A stretch of 64,000 bases of DNA. Origin: an uncultured Eubacteriales bacterium (GTDB lineage Bacteria; Bacillota; Clostridia; Christensenellales; Aristaeellaceae). The stretch is from contig UQNN01000007.1 in assembly GCA_900542445.1 (NCBI GenBank), forward strand, positions 62,001 through 126,000. The letters are read 5' to 3'. A program made the position numbers and the translations under genes. Positions 1 to 8,372 of this stretch are shown here, one piece after another; position 1 is the stretch's first letter; every line of letters begins with the position of its first letter. Below the pieces are notes generated by a model. The model made no database searches. It was not told the origin of the DNA and saw only the letters and a list, made by a program, of their open reading frames with translations.

Positions 1-96
1 ACAGGCCTTCGCTTTCTTTTCCCCCCCTCCACACAACGGCGAAGGCAAAGTATCTTCCTTTTTTCTTCCCCTTCCTCATTTATTTCCCTTCCACAT

Positions 97-140
97 GAAA
101 AGCGCCGATCTCCGCTCTCCACGGAAATCGGCGCTTTTCG
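97..140 (-). terminator. Hairpin terminator after the oxidoreductase gene
   Basis: A 13-bp perfect stem (GAAAAGCGCCGAT paired with ATCGGCGCTTTTC) with a 17-nt loop lies about 80 bp beyond the stop codon of the minus-strand oxidoreductase gene. On the minus strand the stem ends in TTTTC, so it can serve as an intrinsic terminator; the U-run is short. The first 96 bases hold only pyrimidine-rich sequence with no gene that I can see. Confidence 0.65.
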
Positions 141-221
141 TTATGGGAAAAACGACGAGGCTCTTGGATTTCCCACATTCATTTATCCCTGCACGGTAGA
201 TAAACGAAAGATTTTTCCCTT

Positions 222-1193
222 TCATTCTTTTCTCTCAAACGGAAACCTGAACCCGTTCTGCCGACGGATTTCATCCATAATCCGCATGACCGCAATCGTC
301 TGCTGTCCCGTCATGCGCTCGCTCTGCAAACTGCCCGCCTCGGCGCATGCCTGCGCTTCGCGGATTTCATATTCAAAGCCGTTGATTTCAAAGGGATGGG
401 CAAGCTCGACAGGCTCCTGTCCGTCCAAGTGCAATACGGCGCGCGTGGGATTTTTAAATTCCGGAATATCGATATGGCCTTTTGTGCCGTATACCGCGGC
501 GAAGGTGGGCATATTCACGCCGATGGCCGTCGTCAGCTGGGCGATCGTCTTGCCCTTGCGCAGGGTAATCGCGTCCAGCGCGTCCGTGCCGACGCTGTTC
601 ATCACCAGCTCGCTGCGCACGTCGTCAAACGCGTAGCCCATCATCATGCAGGCAAAGCCGATGGCATACACGCCGATATCCAGCAGCGTGCCGCCTGCCA
701 GCGCCGGGTCAAACTTGCGTGTCTCCCGCGCCGTGGTATAGCCGTACTGCGCCGTGACCGCGCGGATTTCGCCCAGCTTTCCGCTTTCCAGAATCTCCTC
801 GATCTGCCGATACAGCGGGATGAACTTCGTCCAAAACGCTTCCATCACGAAAACATGTTTTTCCTGAGCCAACGCAAAGATTTCCTTCGCCTGTTTCGCG
901 TCGATGGTGAAGCTCTTTTCGCAGAGCACATGCTTGCCCGCCTGAATCAGCAGCTTCATGTCCTCCGCATGCCGGCTGTGCGGCGTGGCGACATAGACGA
1001 TCTCCACATTCGGGTCGTTCGCCAGCGCTTCATAGCTGTCGTGCGCCGTCGGAATATCGTATGCCCTTGCAAACGCTTCGGCGCTTTCCCGATTGCGGGA
1101 AGCGACCGCCTGCATCTGCACATCCGGCATCTGCCCGGCGGTCTGCGCAAAATTCTTCGCGATTGTTCCGGTGGAAAGGATTCCCCATCTCAT
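222..1193 (-). CDS. Gfo/Idh/MocA family oxidoreductase
   Basis: 323 aa, the usual family length. The N-terminal Rossmann fold starts at once (MRWGILSTGTIAKNF), as expected for NAD(P)-binding members. The family's EKP motif is present as CEKSFT near residue 92, with Ser in place of Pro. The C-terminal substrate domain carries GGTLLDIGVYAI near residue 166, with the conserved Asp. It therefore probably oxidises or reduces a sugar, inositol or related carbonyl compound in the cytosol; the substrate cannot be read from the sequence. It follows trkH by 24 bp on the same strand and may be the last gene of the trkA-trkH transcript, but no functional link to potassium is evident. The start has AAAGGGA about 9 bases upstream. 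Confidence 0.88.
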   Translation of the reverse strand: MRWGILSTGTIAKNFAQTAGQMPDVQMQAVASRNRESAEAFARAYDIPTAHDSYEALANDPNVEIVYVATPHSRHAEDMKLLIQAGKHVLCEKSFTIDAKQAKEIFALAQEKHVFVMEAFWTKFIPLYRQIEEILESGKLGEIRAVTAQYGYTTARETRKFDPALAGGTLLDIGVYAIGFACMMMGYAFDDVRSELVMNSVGTDALDAITLRKGKTIAQLTTAIGVNMPTFAAVYGTKGHIDIPEFKNPTRAVLHLDGQEPVELAHPFEINGFEYEIREAQACAEAGSLQSERMTGQQTIAVMRIMDEIRRQNGFRFPFERKE

Positions 1194-1217
1194 CTTGTGT
1201 GTCCCTTTCTGCGCCGC

Positions 1218-2699
1218 TCAGTGCAGCGCGGTACGGTTGCGGCGGATGCGCGCCTCGCCGATGCTCTCCTTCCACAGCGGCGGATAGAACAGCATCAGCA
1301 TCGGGAAGACCTCAAGCCGCCCCAGCAGCATATCCATCGTCATTACGACTTTGGAAAAATCGCTGAACGCGGCAAAGTTGCTCGTCGGCCCGGCCACGCC
1401 AAGACCGGGACCGATGTTGTTAAACGTCGCCGCAACTGCGGAGAACGTCGTCACCAGATCAAAGCCATCCAGCGCAACCAGCAGCACGGAAATCACAAAC
1501 AGGCCGATAGCCGCGATGAAGTAGACGCAGATGGCGTGCATCGTCTCTGCGTCCACATCCTTATCCTCAAACTTCACCTTGCGCACGGCGCGCGGATGCA
1601 GGAACGCACCCAGATACGTCAGCACGGATTTGAAGCCGATGACGATTCGGGAGACCTTGAGGCCGCCGCCCGTGCTGCCCGCGCATGCGCCGATGAACAT
1701 CAGCAACACGAGAATACTGTGCGAAAAGCCCGGCCAAAGGTTGAAATCCGTCGTCGCGAAGCCCGTCGTCGTGATGATGGAAGCGACCTGGAAGAACGAC
1801 TGGCGCAGATTGTTTTCCAGCGTCAGCGTCACATCGTAGGCGTTGGCGCAGATGAGCAGCGCCGCCGCCGCGATGATGCCCAGATACCAGTGCATCTCCT
1901 CGCAGTGCAGCGCTTCCTTCGGGCGCCTCATATACAGCAGGAAATAGACGTTGAAATTCACACCGAACGCGATCATGAACACGGTGATGGCCCATTGCAG
2001 GAACGGCGAAAATCTCGCGATGGAATCGCCGTAAATGCCGAAACCGCCCGTGCCCGCCGTGCCGAACGAGGTACACAGCGCCTCGTAAAGCGTCATGCCG
2101 CCCATGAGCATGACCAGCACCTGCAAAAGCGTCAGCGCGACATAGAGCACATAGAGAATCCGCGCGGTGAAGCGCACCTTCGGCACCAGCTTGCCCACCG
2201 ACGGGCCGGGGCTTTCCGCCTTCATCAGCTGCATGTTGCTGCCGCCGACCAGCGGCAGAACCGCCAGCAGGAACACCAGAATGCCCATGCCGCCGATCCA
2301 GTGGGAAAAGCAGCGCCACATGTTGGTGCAGTGGCTGAGCGCCTCCACGTTGACCACGACGCTCGCGCCCGTCGTCGTGAAGCCGGAAACCATTTCAAAC
2401 AGCGCGTCGATGAACGACGGAATTTCGTCCGTGAGCATAAACGGCAGACAGCCGAACACGCTCATCAGAATCCAGCCCAACGCGGTGCAGACAAAGCCTT
2501 CCTTCGCGTAAAAACCCGGATTTTTCGGCTTTTTGTAGGTCAACAGCGCGCCGACCGCCGCGCAGACGGCCACCACCAACGCGTAAGCAATGCCCTCTTC
2601 CTCGCGATAAAACACAGCCGTCGCGACGGGCAGAAGCATCAGCAGCGCCTCGATATTGAGAATCCATCCGAGAATATAGCGTATGCTTTTTGCATTCAT
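1218..2699 (-). CDS. trkH: TrkH family potassium uptake membrane subunit
   Basis: 493 aa integral membrane protein, the normal length for TrkH/KtrB. The four pore loops that build the selectivity filter can be picked out in order: GFTTTGAS (about residue 110), TAGTGGFG (about 217), ITTTGFATTD (about 315) and FNNIGPGLG (about 434), each with its filter glycine. It forms the K+ translocating dimer that the cytosolic TrkA ring gates. The gene lies 20 bp downstream of trkA on the same strand, so the two are almost certainly cotranscribed from the strong promoter in front of trkA. A GGAAAGAGAAG purine stretch precedes the start. Confidence 0.95.
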   Translation of the reverse strand: MNAKSIRYILGWILNIEALLMLLPVATAVFYREEEGIAYALVVAVCAAVGALLTYKKPKNPGFYAKEGFVCTALGWILMSVFGCLPFMLTDEIPSFIDALFEMVSGFTTTGASVVVNVEALSHCTNMWRCFSHWIGGMGILVFLLAVLPLVGGSNMQLMKAESPGPSVGKLVPKVRFTARILYVLYVALTLLQVLVMLMGGMTLYEALCTSFGTAGTGGFGIYGDSIARFSPFLQWAITVFMIAFGVNFNVYFLLYMRRPKEALHCEEMHWYLGIIAAAALLICANAYDVTLTLENNLRQSFFQVASIITTTGFATTDFNLWPGFSHSILVLLMFIGACAGSTGGGLKVSRIVIGFKSVLTYLGAFLHPRAVRKVKFEDKDVDAETMHAICVYFIAAIGLFVISVLLVALDGFDLVTTFSAVAATFNNIGPGLGVAGPTSNFAAFSDFSKVVMTMDMLLGRLEVFPMLMLFYPPLWKESIGEARIRRNRTALH

Positions 2700-2719
2700 C
2701 TTCTCTTTCCTTCCGCCCC

Positions 2720-4114
2720 TCAGCGCAGAATGTCGCTGATGTCGCCGAAGCCAGAATGGGTTGTCACGACGATCACGGTGTCGTCCTGCTCGATCGTATC
2801 CTGGCCGCGCGGAAAGATGATCTTGCCGCCGCGGTTGATGCAGGCGATGAGCAGGCTGTCCTTGAGCTTCAGGTTCATGATCGGCACGCCGATGACGGGC
2901 GCATCCTCGCCGATGCGGAATTCGATGGCCTCCGCGCGGTTGTCAAACAGATGATACAGCGTCTCCACGTTGCTGCCGATGGAGTTCTGGCGGGCGCGCA
3001 CATAGGCGATGATCGCCTCGGAGGTGATATACTTCGGATAGATGACGCTGCCCAGTTCCAACCCGTCGATCACGTCGTTGAACGTGATGCGGTTGATTTT
3101 GGTAATGGTTTTCAGCCCCGGCACGCGTTTGGCGAACAGCGTCAGCAGGATGTTCTCCTCATCCAGACCTGTCAGCGGTACAAACGCCTCCGCCGAACCG
3201 ATACCCTCCTCCTTGAGTAGCTCTTCGTCGCCGCCGTCGCCGCAGATGACCAGCGCTTCCGGCAGGAGCGTGCTCAGCTCGTCGCAGCGCGCCTTGTTGG
3301 ATTCGATGATCTTGACTTCCATCTTCTGCTCGATGAGCTGCTTGGCCAGATAATAGGAAGATTTTCCGCCGCCGATAATCATGCAGCTTTTCACCGAGTT
3401 TTGATACATCCCGATGCTTTCAAAGATGTGGTGCGCCTCGCGGGAAGAGGCCAGAATCGTGATGTCGTTGCCTTCGTGCAGCATCGTCGAGCCGTCGGGG
3501 ATGACGACATGCCCTTCGTTTTCCACCGCGCAGACCAGATAGCCAAATTGAAAAATATCATCCAGCTGCATAACGCGACGCCCGTGCAGGATGCTTCCTT
3601 TCGGAATCTTGAAACGCACCAGCTCGGCGTGCCCCTTGGCAAACGAGCTGACCGTCAGCGCCTGCGGACGGGAAAGCAGACGCGCGATTTCCTGCGCGGC
3701 CTCCAGCTCCGGATTGATAATCATGGATAATCCGAGCTGCTGACGCAGATACGGCAGCTCCTCGCTGTAATCCGGATTGCGCACGCGCGCGATGGCCGCC
3801 AGCTCGCCGCCGGCCTTTTTGGCGATTGTGCAGCAGAGCAGGTTCAGCTCGTCCGAACCCGTGACCGCGATCACCAGGTCGGCCTCCTGAAGCCCAGCTT
3901 CCATCAACACGTTCAGGCTCGCGCCGTTGCCGCGAATGCCCATCACGTCGAACATTTCCGTCGTGTCGCGCACAACGCGCTCGCTCGTATCCACAATGGT
4001 GATATCGTGTCCTTCGCGCACCAGCTGCTCGGTCAGCGTATGGCCGACCTTGCCGCAGCCCACAATAATGATGCGCAGGCTCCGCACTTTTTTCCTCGCA
4101 GATTTGGCCTGCAT
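2720..4114 (-). CDS. trkA: TrkA, NAD-binding regulatory subunit of the potassium uptake system
   Basis: 464 aa with the duplicated TrkA-N/TrkA-C layout. The first Rossmann motif is IIIVGCGKVGHTL near residue 15, followed by an acidic strand end (IVDTSE). The second is MIIGGGKSSYYLAK near residue 245. A TrkA-C domain follows each, the last ending at the C-terminus (GKIIFPRGQDTIEQDD). The full double-RCK length indicates Trk-type rather than single-RCK KtrA. It binds nucleotides in the cytosol and gates TrkH, encoded just downstream. The start is chosen by GGAGG 9 bases upstream (GGAGGAAGAAAGTC then ATG). Expression comes from a consensus promoter at 4178-4206. Confidence 0.95.
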   Translation of the reverse strand: MQAKSARKKVRSLRIIIVGCGKVGHTLTEQLVREGHDITIVDTSERVVRDTTEMFDVMGIRGNGASLNVLMEAGLQEADLVIAVTGSDELNLLCCTIAKKAGGELAAIARVRNPDYSEELPYLRQQLGLSMIINPELEAAQEIARLLSRPQALTVSSFAKGHAELVRFKIPKGSILHGRRVMQLDDIFQFGYLVCAVENEGHVVIPDGSTMLHEGNDITILASSREAHHIFESIGMYQNSVKSCMIIGGGKSSYYLAKQLIEQKMEVKIIESNKARCDELSTLLPEALVICGDGGDEELLKEEGIGSAEAFVPLTGLDEENILLTLFAKRVPGLKTITKINRITFNDVIDGLELGSVIYPKYITSEAIIAYVRARQNSIGSNVETLYHLFDNRAEAIEFRIGEDAPVIGVPIMNLKLKDSLLIACINRGGKIIFPRGQDTIEQDDTVIVVTTHSGFGDISDILR

Positions 4115-4177
4115 GACTTTCTTCCTCCACCGCCGTCTTCCTGCCGCAGAGCGGGATAACGCTATGATTTCAAGTTT

Positions 4178-4206
4178 ATTATATAGCCTGCGGCGTGCGC
4201 TGTCAA
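4178..4206 (-). promoter_or_regulatory. Promoter of trkA-trkH
   Basis: On the minus strand TTGACA (4201-4206) and TATAAT (4178-4183) are separated by exactly 17 bp, a full sigma-A consensus. Transcription would begin near 4171, giving a leader of about 57 nt before the trkA start. Confidence 0.85.
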
Positions 4207-4258
4207 TCTGCGCGGGTTTTTCTTCACTGCATCTTGACTGTCGGTCAGCACAGCAGGC

Positions 4259-4287
4259 TTGACGCGCCCCGCAGATATGTTTATAAT
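4259..4287 (+). promoter_or_regulatory. Promoter of the HdeD-like gene
   Basis: TTGACG (4259-4264), 17 bp, TATAAT (4282-4287). It is divergent from the trkA promoter, about 80 bp away, and would give a leader of roughly 130 nt before the ATG at 4424. I see no riboswitch-like fold in that leader. Confidence 0.75.
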
Positions 4288-4423
4288 TGGTTTAAAAACA
4301 GGATTTGGGATTGACCGCGATAGGATTTTCCTCAAAAACGTCGAACTCCATCTTCAAGAGAGTCCCATGCGGCTTTCCCTCTTCCATACGATGATTGATT
4401 CAATGATTCAGGAGGTCTTTTTC

Positions 4424-5011
4424 ATGAAGAAAAACAACGATTTTCCGCTCCGCAGCGCAGCCAAAGAGATAAAAATGAGCTTTACGCTGGCCGCCGTCAT
4501 CGATCTGATTCTGGGCTGCGTCATGCTCTTTGTGCCCGCCCACGTGACCCAGCTGCTCTGCGTGCTTGTCGGCGCGGGCATCACGATCTACGGTCTGTTC
4601 AACATCCTCTCCTTCATCTTTTCGCGCGGCACGGTTGCTTACTCGCTGGAACTGCTCATCGGCCTCTGCGCGACAGCGTTCGGCGCGTATTCGCTGTTCA
4701 GCCCGGATTTTTTGTCCAAGTTCCTGTTCATCGTGCTCGGTCTGCTGATTATGGTCAGCAGCATCTGCGGCATCAAGCGCGCGTTCACCCTCAAGAGCTA
4801 CGGCTTTGAACGCTGGTATCTGATGCTGATTTCCGCCATCGTGACGCTCGTGCTGGCCGTCACCATCGTGCTCTATCCGACGCTCTACGGCGACATGTTG
4901 ATGATGGCCATCGGCATTGTGATGATCATCGAAGCCGTCAGCGATCTGCTGGGCATCCACCGTCTCTCCAAGTTCATCAAGGACAATGTGACCATCACTT
5001 ACGGCGAGTAA
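4424..5011 (+). CDS. HdeD family (DUF308) membrane protein
   Basis: 195 aa made of about six hydrophobic segments in three helical pairs, the layout of the HdeD/DUF308 family; examples are AAVIDLILGCVMLFV near residue 20 and LISAIVTLVLAVTIVLYP near residue 145. HdeD is linked to acid resistance in enterobacteria, but in Clostridia the family's role is unknown. I chose ATG 4424 because GGAGG lies 8 bases before it and the reading frame upstream has no ribosome site and does not resemble the family. The gene stands alone, with its own promoter and a terminator right after it. Confidence 0.85.
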   Translation: MKKNNDFPLRSAAKEIKMSFTLAAVIDLILGCVMLFVPAHVTQLLCVLVGAGITIYGLFNILSFIFSRGTVAYSLELLIGLCATAFGAYSLFSPDFLSKFLFIVLGLLIMVSSICGIKRAFTLKSYGFERWYLMLISAIVTLVLAVTIVLYPTLYGDMLMMAIGIVMIIEAVSDLLGIHRLSKFIKDNVTITYGE

Positions 5012-5028
5012 TTGTTCCGTCTCTCCGA

Positions 5029-5056
5029 GCCGCTTCCCAGTCGAAGCGGCTTTTTT
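5029..5056 (+). terminator. Intrinsic terminator after the HdeD-like gene
   Basis: GCCGCTTC/GAAGCGGC stem (5029-5036 with 5043-5050) followed by TTTTTT. It lies 17 bp after the stop codon. Confidence 0.9.
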
Positions 5057-5099
5057 CTTCCTTCTTTCCCCTTTCCCCGAAAAAAATGTCAAAAACCTA

Positions 5100-5128
5100 T
5101 TGACAGAAATTGCCGGATGCGTTATAAT
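5100..5128 (+). promoter_or_regulatory. Promoter of the tRNA-Ile/tRNA-Asn operon
   Basis: TTGACA (5100-5105), 17 bp, TATAAT (5123-5128), a perfect consensus 11 bp before the tRNA. This is what one expects for a strongly expressed stable RNA. Confidence 0.9.
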
Positions 5129-5139
5129 GCTCTTCGTTC

Positions 5140-5216
5140 GGATTGATAGCTCAGTCGGTTAGAGCACCCGCCTGATAAGCGGGAGGTCGGTGGTTCGAGT
5201 CCACTTCAATCCACCA
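5140..5216 (+). tRNA. tRNA-Ile (anticodon GAT)
   Basis: Complete cloverleaf. The acceptor GGATTGA pairs with TCAATCC, the anticodon stem is CCCGC/GCGGG with loop CTGATAA (anticodon GAT), the T arm contains GGTTCGAGTCC, and CCA is encoded. It reads AUC/AUU codons. Confidence 0.97.
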
Positions 5217-5219
5217 TAT

Positions 5220-5294
<75 letters not shown>

Positions 5295-5300
5295 AGAAAA

Positions 5301-5336
5301 AACAGCCAAGTTTGTACAAACTTGGCTGTTTTTTTG
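5301..5336 (+). terminator. Terminator of the tRNA operon
   Basis: A 30-bp nearly uninterrupted inverted repeat (AACAGCCAAGTTTG and its complement around a GTAC centre) followed by TTTTT. It lies 6 bases after the CCA of tRNA-Asn. Confidence 0.93.
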
Positions 5337-5390
5337 TATATTTCCGAACAGATTTCAATGAGTTTTCTTTTCGCAAAGGTATAACACACT

Positions 5391-5450
5391 AGACCTTGCG
5401 AGCAAGGTCAGTGTGCCAAGGGGCTGCTGCCCCTTTGGAACCCCCGGAAA
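5391..5450. repeat. Partial family A palindromic repeat
   Basis: Two adjacent hairpins, GACCTTGC/GCAAGGTC and AAGGGGC/GCCCCTT, between the tRNA operon and the end of the AI-2E permease gene. The GGGGC...GCCCC arm matches the arms of the family A elements found elsewhere in the window. It may act as the minus-strand operon's 3' end structure. Confidence 0.5.
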
Positions 5451-5497
5451 AACGAGTGGTATCTTACTTCTATGCACAGGTTTAACTATACTCGCAT

Positions 5498-6682
5498 CTA
5501 CAAGGCTTCTGATTTCTTCATAAACTCCAAATAAAGGCTGTACAGCACCGCGCAGACCGGAACGCTGAAGAGCATGCCCATGACGCCGAATGCCTCGCCG
5601 CCAATCGTAACCGCCATCAAAACAAGCAGGCCCGGAAGACCGACGGATTTGCCGACAACCTTTGGATAAATCAGATTGCCTTCTACCTGCTGCAAAACCA
5701 GCAGGAAGACGACAAACCATACCGCCTTGACAGGATCTGCCAGCAGAATCAGAAACGCGCCAAAACCGCCGCCAAGCCATGCGCCAAAGATTGGCACCAA
5801 CGCGGTAACCGCGACAAACGTTGAAACCGCCCCGGCATATGGAATGTCCAGCATCAACATGCCGACAAAGCAGAGTGCGCCGATGATGATCGCCTCTGTC
5901 AACTGGCCGCTGACAAAGTTCGTGAAGGTATGGTTCGTCAGCGATGCGATGTTCAACAGTCGCTGCGCCCTTCGGCATGGAAGCACCGTCAGGGTGAGTT
6001 TTTTCAAGTGAACCGCGACGCTCTCCTTTTTCGCCAGCAGATAAATGGCAAAGACAAACGCCAGAACCGTATCGACCAAAATGGAGAGGATGGATGTTGC
6101 CGCGCCCCATGTTACCGAAATAAGCCCGCTTCCTTCGATATCCATCCACGCGGTGATCTTCTCGATCAGCAGATCCGAATCAATGGTGTATTCCGGCAGA
6201 ATGACATTGTATTTCGCCGCAAACCGGGAAAACTCCATCCACCACTGACCAATTTCTTCAACATAGGCGGGAATATTGCGGATAAATTCATTTCCCGATT
6301 CCCGCAGGCTCGGAATCATCATAAACGCAACGGCAAATACGATTCCAAGCATGAGAACGGCGCTTAACGTCAGGCACACCGGTCGGGTCAGTTTCGCAGG
6401 TGCTTTTCGGAACGCACGCTTCCAAAGGCGTTCTAACGGCCGAAGCATGATATTCATCAAAAACGCAATCGCCCCGCCAATCAAGAACGGCGATACCAGC
6501 GCAAACACGCTGTTCAGAAAGCGCAGAACCGCATCGAGATTCACCAGCGCCCACGCAAAAACAATAAGCATCATCAGTGCGCGGATGATGTACTGCACCA
6601 TATAGAGATCGAAGGATTTTCCTTCCTGCGGCGCAGAGGTCATGCTTTGATCGCTGTCCGTATCCTGTACTTTTTTCACCAT
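5498..6682 (-). CDS. AI-2E family transporter (permease)
   Basis: 394 aa with a polar N-terminus and about eight membrane spans, including a paired hydrophobic start (ALMMLIVFAWALVNL, then a second span near residue 65) and the family's re-entrant C-terminal region GALCFVGMLMLDIPYAGAVS near residue 267 followed by LVPIFGAWLGG. The family includes AI-2 exporters and Na+/H+ antiporter-like members; which this is cannot be told. It starts 16 bp after the CNNM-type gene on the same strand, so the pair forms an operon. The start has GGAAG 3 bases upstream, rather close; a GTG codon follows directly. Confidence 0.88.
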   Translation of the reverse strand: MVKKVQDTDSDQSMTSAPQEGKSFDLYMVQYIIRALMMLIVFAWALVNLDAVLRFLNSVFALVSPFLIGGAIAFLMNIMLRPLERLWKRAFRKAPAKLTRPVCLTLSAVLMLGIVFAVAFMMIPSLRESGNEFIRNIPAYVEEIGQWWMEFSRFAAKYNVILPEYTIDSDLLIEKITAWMDIEGSGLISVTWGAATSILSILVDTVLAFVFAIYLLAKKESVAVHLKKLTLTVLPCRRAQRLLNIASLTNHTFTNFVSGQLTEAIIIGALCFVGMLMLDIPYAGAVSTFVAVTALVPIFGAWLGGGFGAFLILLADPVKAVWFVVFLLVLQQVEGNLIYPKVVGKSVGLPGLLVLMAVTIGGEAFGVMGMLFSVPVCAVLYSLYLEFMKKSEAL

Positions 6683-6698
6683 ACTTCCCCCCGTTTTG

Positions 6699-7949
6699 TT
6701 ATTCCGTATACGTTTCGCCCGGCTCGCATTGCCTGACCGTGATAAAAGATACTCGATAAGCGCTTACCTCAGAAACCGTAATTTCCAGATGGCAGGCTGA
6801 AAAGGATTCACCCCGAACCGGAACGTGGTTTAACTGTTCCATCACCCAGCCGCCAACCGAAATGCTGTCGGATTCCAGCTTCACGTCAAAGAACTCCATG
6901 AAATCTTCCAAACTGGCGGAACAATCCACGCGGTAGACGTTTTCATCCAGTTTTTCAAAATGCTCTTCCACCTCGTCATGCTCGTCCCAGATTTCACCAA
7001 CCAGCTCTTCCAGGATATCCTCCATCGTTACAATGCCGAGCGTTCCGCCAAAATCGTCTATAACGACGGCAATGTGCGCTTTCTGGCGCTGGAACGTCTT
7101 CAGGATATCCCGAATCTTCGTGTACTGATAGACAAACAGCGGCGCGGTCATGATTTCCGCAATGGGGCGCTCCGTCATCTTGCCGTTGCAATAGAAATCC
7201 TTCTGACATAGAATACCAACCACCTGATCAATCGTATCCCGATAAACCAGCAGGCGGGAAAAACCGGACTGTGTAAAGGCTTTTGCAATTTGCTCATGGT
7301 TTTCCTGAATCTCCACCGCCTCCAGCTCGATCCGGTGCGTCAGGATTTCCGCCGCTGTCAGATCGCGGAATTCAAGCGCGTTTCGCAGAAGCTCCCCCTC
7401 GTTTTCATCGATGCCGCCGTCCTGCTCAACGTTTTCCATGAAGAGAAGCAATTCCTCGTGGGACATTTTGGCATTCTCGTCGGTCTTGAAAAAGCGGGAA
7501 ATGAATTTCTTCCACTGGGAAAAAAGAAAATTCACCGGCGTCAGCACCCAAATCCACAGGCGAATAAAGGGGGCGCTGACCATGGCAAAGCGTTCCGGCG
7601 CATCCTTCGCCACGCTCTTGGGGGTGATTTCGCCAAAGATCAGAACCACGACCGTCACAACGACGGTGGAAATCGTCGCGCCCATGTCGCCGTAGAGACC
7701 GACAAACAGAAGCGTACCGATCGACGCAACCAGGATATTCACGATATTGTTTCCAATCAGGATGGTCGAGATCAGCTTATCGTAATTCCCCGCCAGCTTG
7801 AGCGTCAGTGCCGCTCTCCTGTTTCCGTTATCCGCGAGGACCTTCAGCCGAGTCTTATTTAAAGACGAAAATGCCGTTTCTGTCGCGCTGAAATAGGCGG
7901 ACATGGCAATACAAATGACCATCGCCAAAATACTTCCCATATAATCCAT
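6699..7949 (-). CDS. CNNM/hemolysin C family transporter with CBS pair
   Basis: 416 aa. A DUF21 membrane domain with about four spans (residues 1-150, beginning MGSILAMVICIAMSAYFSA) contains the typical AFSSLNKTRLK and FGEITPKS segments. Two CBS domains follow (about 200-320, with VVIDDFGGTLGIVTMEDI in the second) and then a CorC/HlyC domain to the end (GGWVMEQLNHVPV). Family members export or sense Mg2+/Co2+; the old name hemolysin is misleading. It leads a two-gene operon with the AI-2E permease. AAGGAG sits 7 bases before the ATG. A possible leader ORF and a strong hairpin lie upstream. Confidence 0.92.
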   Translation of the reverse strand: MDYMGSILAMVICIAMSAYFSATETAFSSLNKTRLKVLADNGNRRAALTLKLAGNYDKLISTILIGNNIVNILVASIGTLLFVGLYGDMGATISTVVVTVVVLIFGEITPKSVAKDAPERFAMVSAPFIRLWIWVLTPVNFLFSQWKKFISRFFKTDENAKMSHEELLLFMENVEQDGGIDENEGELLRNALEFRDLTAAEILTHRIELEAVEIQENHEQIAKAFTQSGFSRLLVYRDTIDQVVGILCQKDFYCNGKMTERPIAEIMTAPLFVYQYTKIRDILKTFQRQKAHIAVVIDDFGGTLGIVTMEDILEELVGEIWDEHDEVEEHFEKLDENVYRVDCSASLEDFMEFFDVKLESDSISVGGWVMEQLNHVPVRGESFSACHLEITVSEVSAYRVSFITVRQCEPGETYTE

Positions 7950-8003
7950 ACAAAACTCCTTGATTTTCTGTTCATCATCATTTCGTGCAAAAGCAGATTC
8001 AGC

Positions 8004-8052
8004 CCGCCCGCGTCAGCGGTCAGGAAACGCTCGTTCCTGTGCGCGCGGGCGG
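8004..8052. other. GC-rich nested hairpin in the leader of the CNNM operon
   Basis: Outer stem CCGCCCGCG (8004-8012) with CGCGGGCGG (8044-8052), inner stem CAGGAA (8021-8026) with TTCCTG (8034-8039). There is no U-run on the minus strand, so it is not a standard terminator in that direction. It overlaps the end of the small ORF at 8020-8184. The remaining bases from 7950 to 8372 hold that ORF and the kinase promoter, and nothing else that I can identify. Confidence 0.6.
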
Positions 8053-8184
8053 TCTTGACGTCTTTTTCCGCGCGTCAAAAAAGCATACCCGCGTCCCATG
8101 CCGCAGCAAAGGGCGCAGATATGCCGTATATGAACAGACCTGATCCTTGTTGTTGCCGGTATCGTCGCTACTGTCGTATTCCAC
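8020..8184 (-). CDS. Possible small leader ORF (54 aa) before the CNNM operon
   Basis: A GTG-start frame of 54 codons preceded by a strong AAGGAGG site 9 bases upstream (8194-8200), which is the main reason to believe it. The predicted peptide starts acidic (EYDSSDDTGNNKDQ), has two cysteines and ends basic and low-complexity (ARKKTSRPPARTGTS). It stops 70 bp before the CNNM start, and its 3' end is coded inside the GC-rich hairpin. It matches no family known to me. It could be a leader peptide controlling the downstream genes or a chance frame behind a ribosome-site-like sequence. Confidence 0.35.
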   Translation of the reverse strand: MEYDSSDDTGNNKDQVCSYTAYLRPLLRHGTRVCFFDARKKTSRPPARTGTSVS

Positions 8185-8316
8185 GAACTCTTTCCTCCTT
8201 GCCGCTGTGCGTCGTATATGGATGACGCGCAGCCTTCTATATATTTATCATAGCATTTTTACGGTGTAGATTTGGTAAAGAAACGGGAACCGCGCAAGAT
8301 CCTCACGCAAGGAAAC

Positions 8317-8345
8317 TTGATGCGCTCCCTCTCATGGGGTATAAT
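8317..8345 (+). promoter_or_regulatory. Promoter of the KdpDE-like two-component operon
   Basis: TTGATG (8317-8322), 17 bp, TATAAT (8340-8345). Initiation near 8352 gives a leader of about 20 nt, just enough for the AAGGAG site at 8363-8368. Confidence 0.8.
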
Positions 8346-8372
8346 GAACCTGTAAAAAAACAAAGGAGACGC

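Noticed and set aside
396..2954. An 852-codon open frame on the plus strand opposite the oxidoreductase and trkH genes
   Set aside because: It is antisense to two clear genes, has histidine/arginine-rich shadow composition typical of GC-rich DNA, and has no ribosome site.
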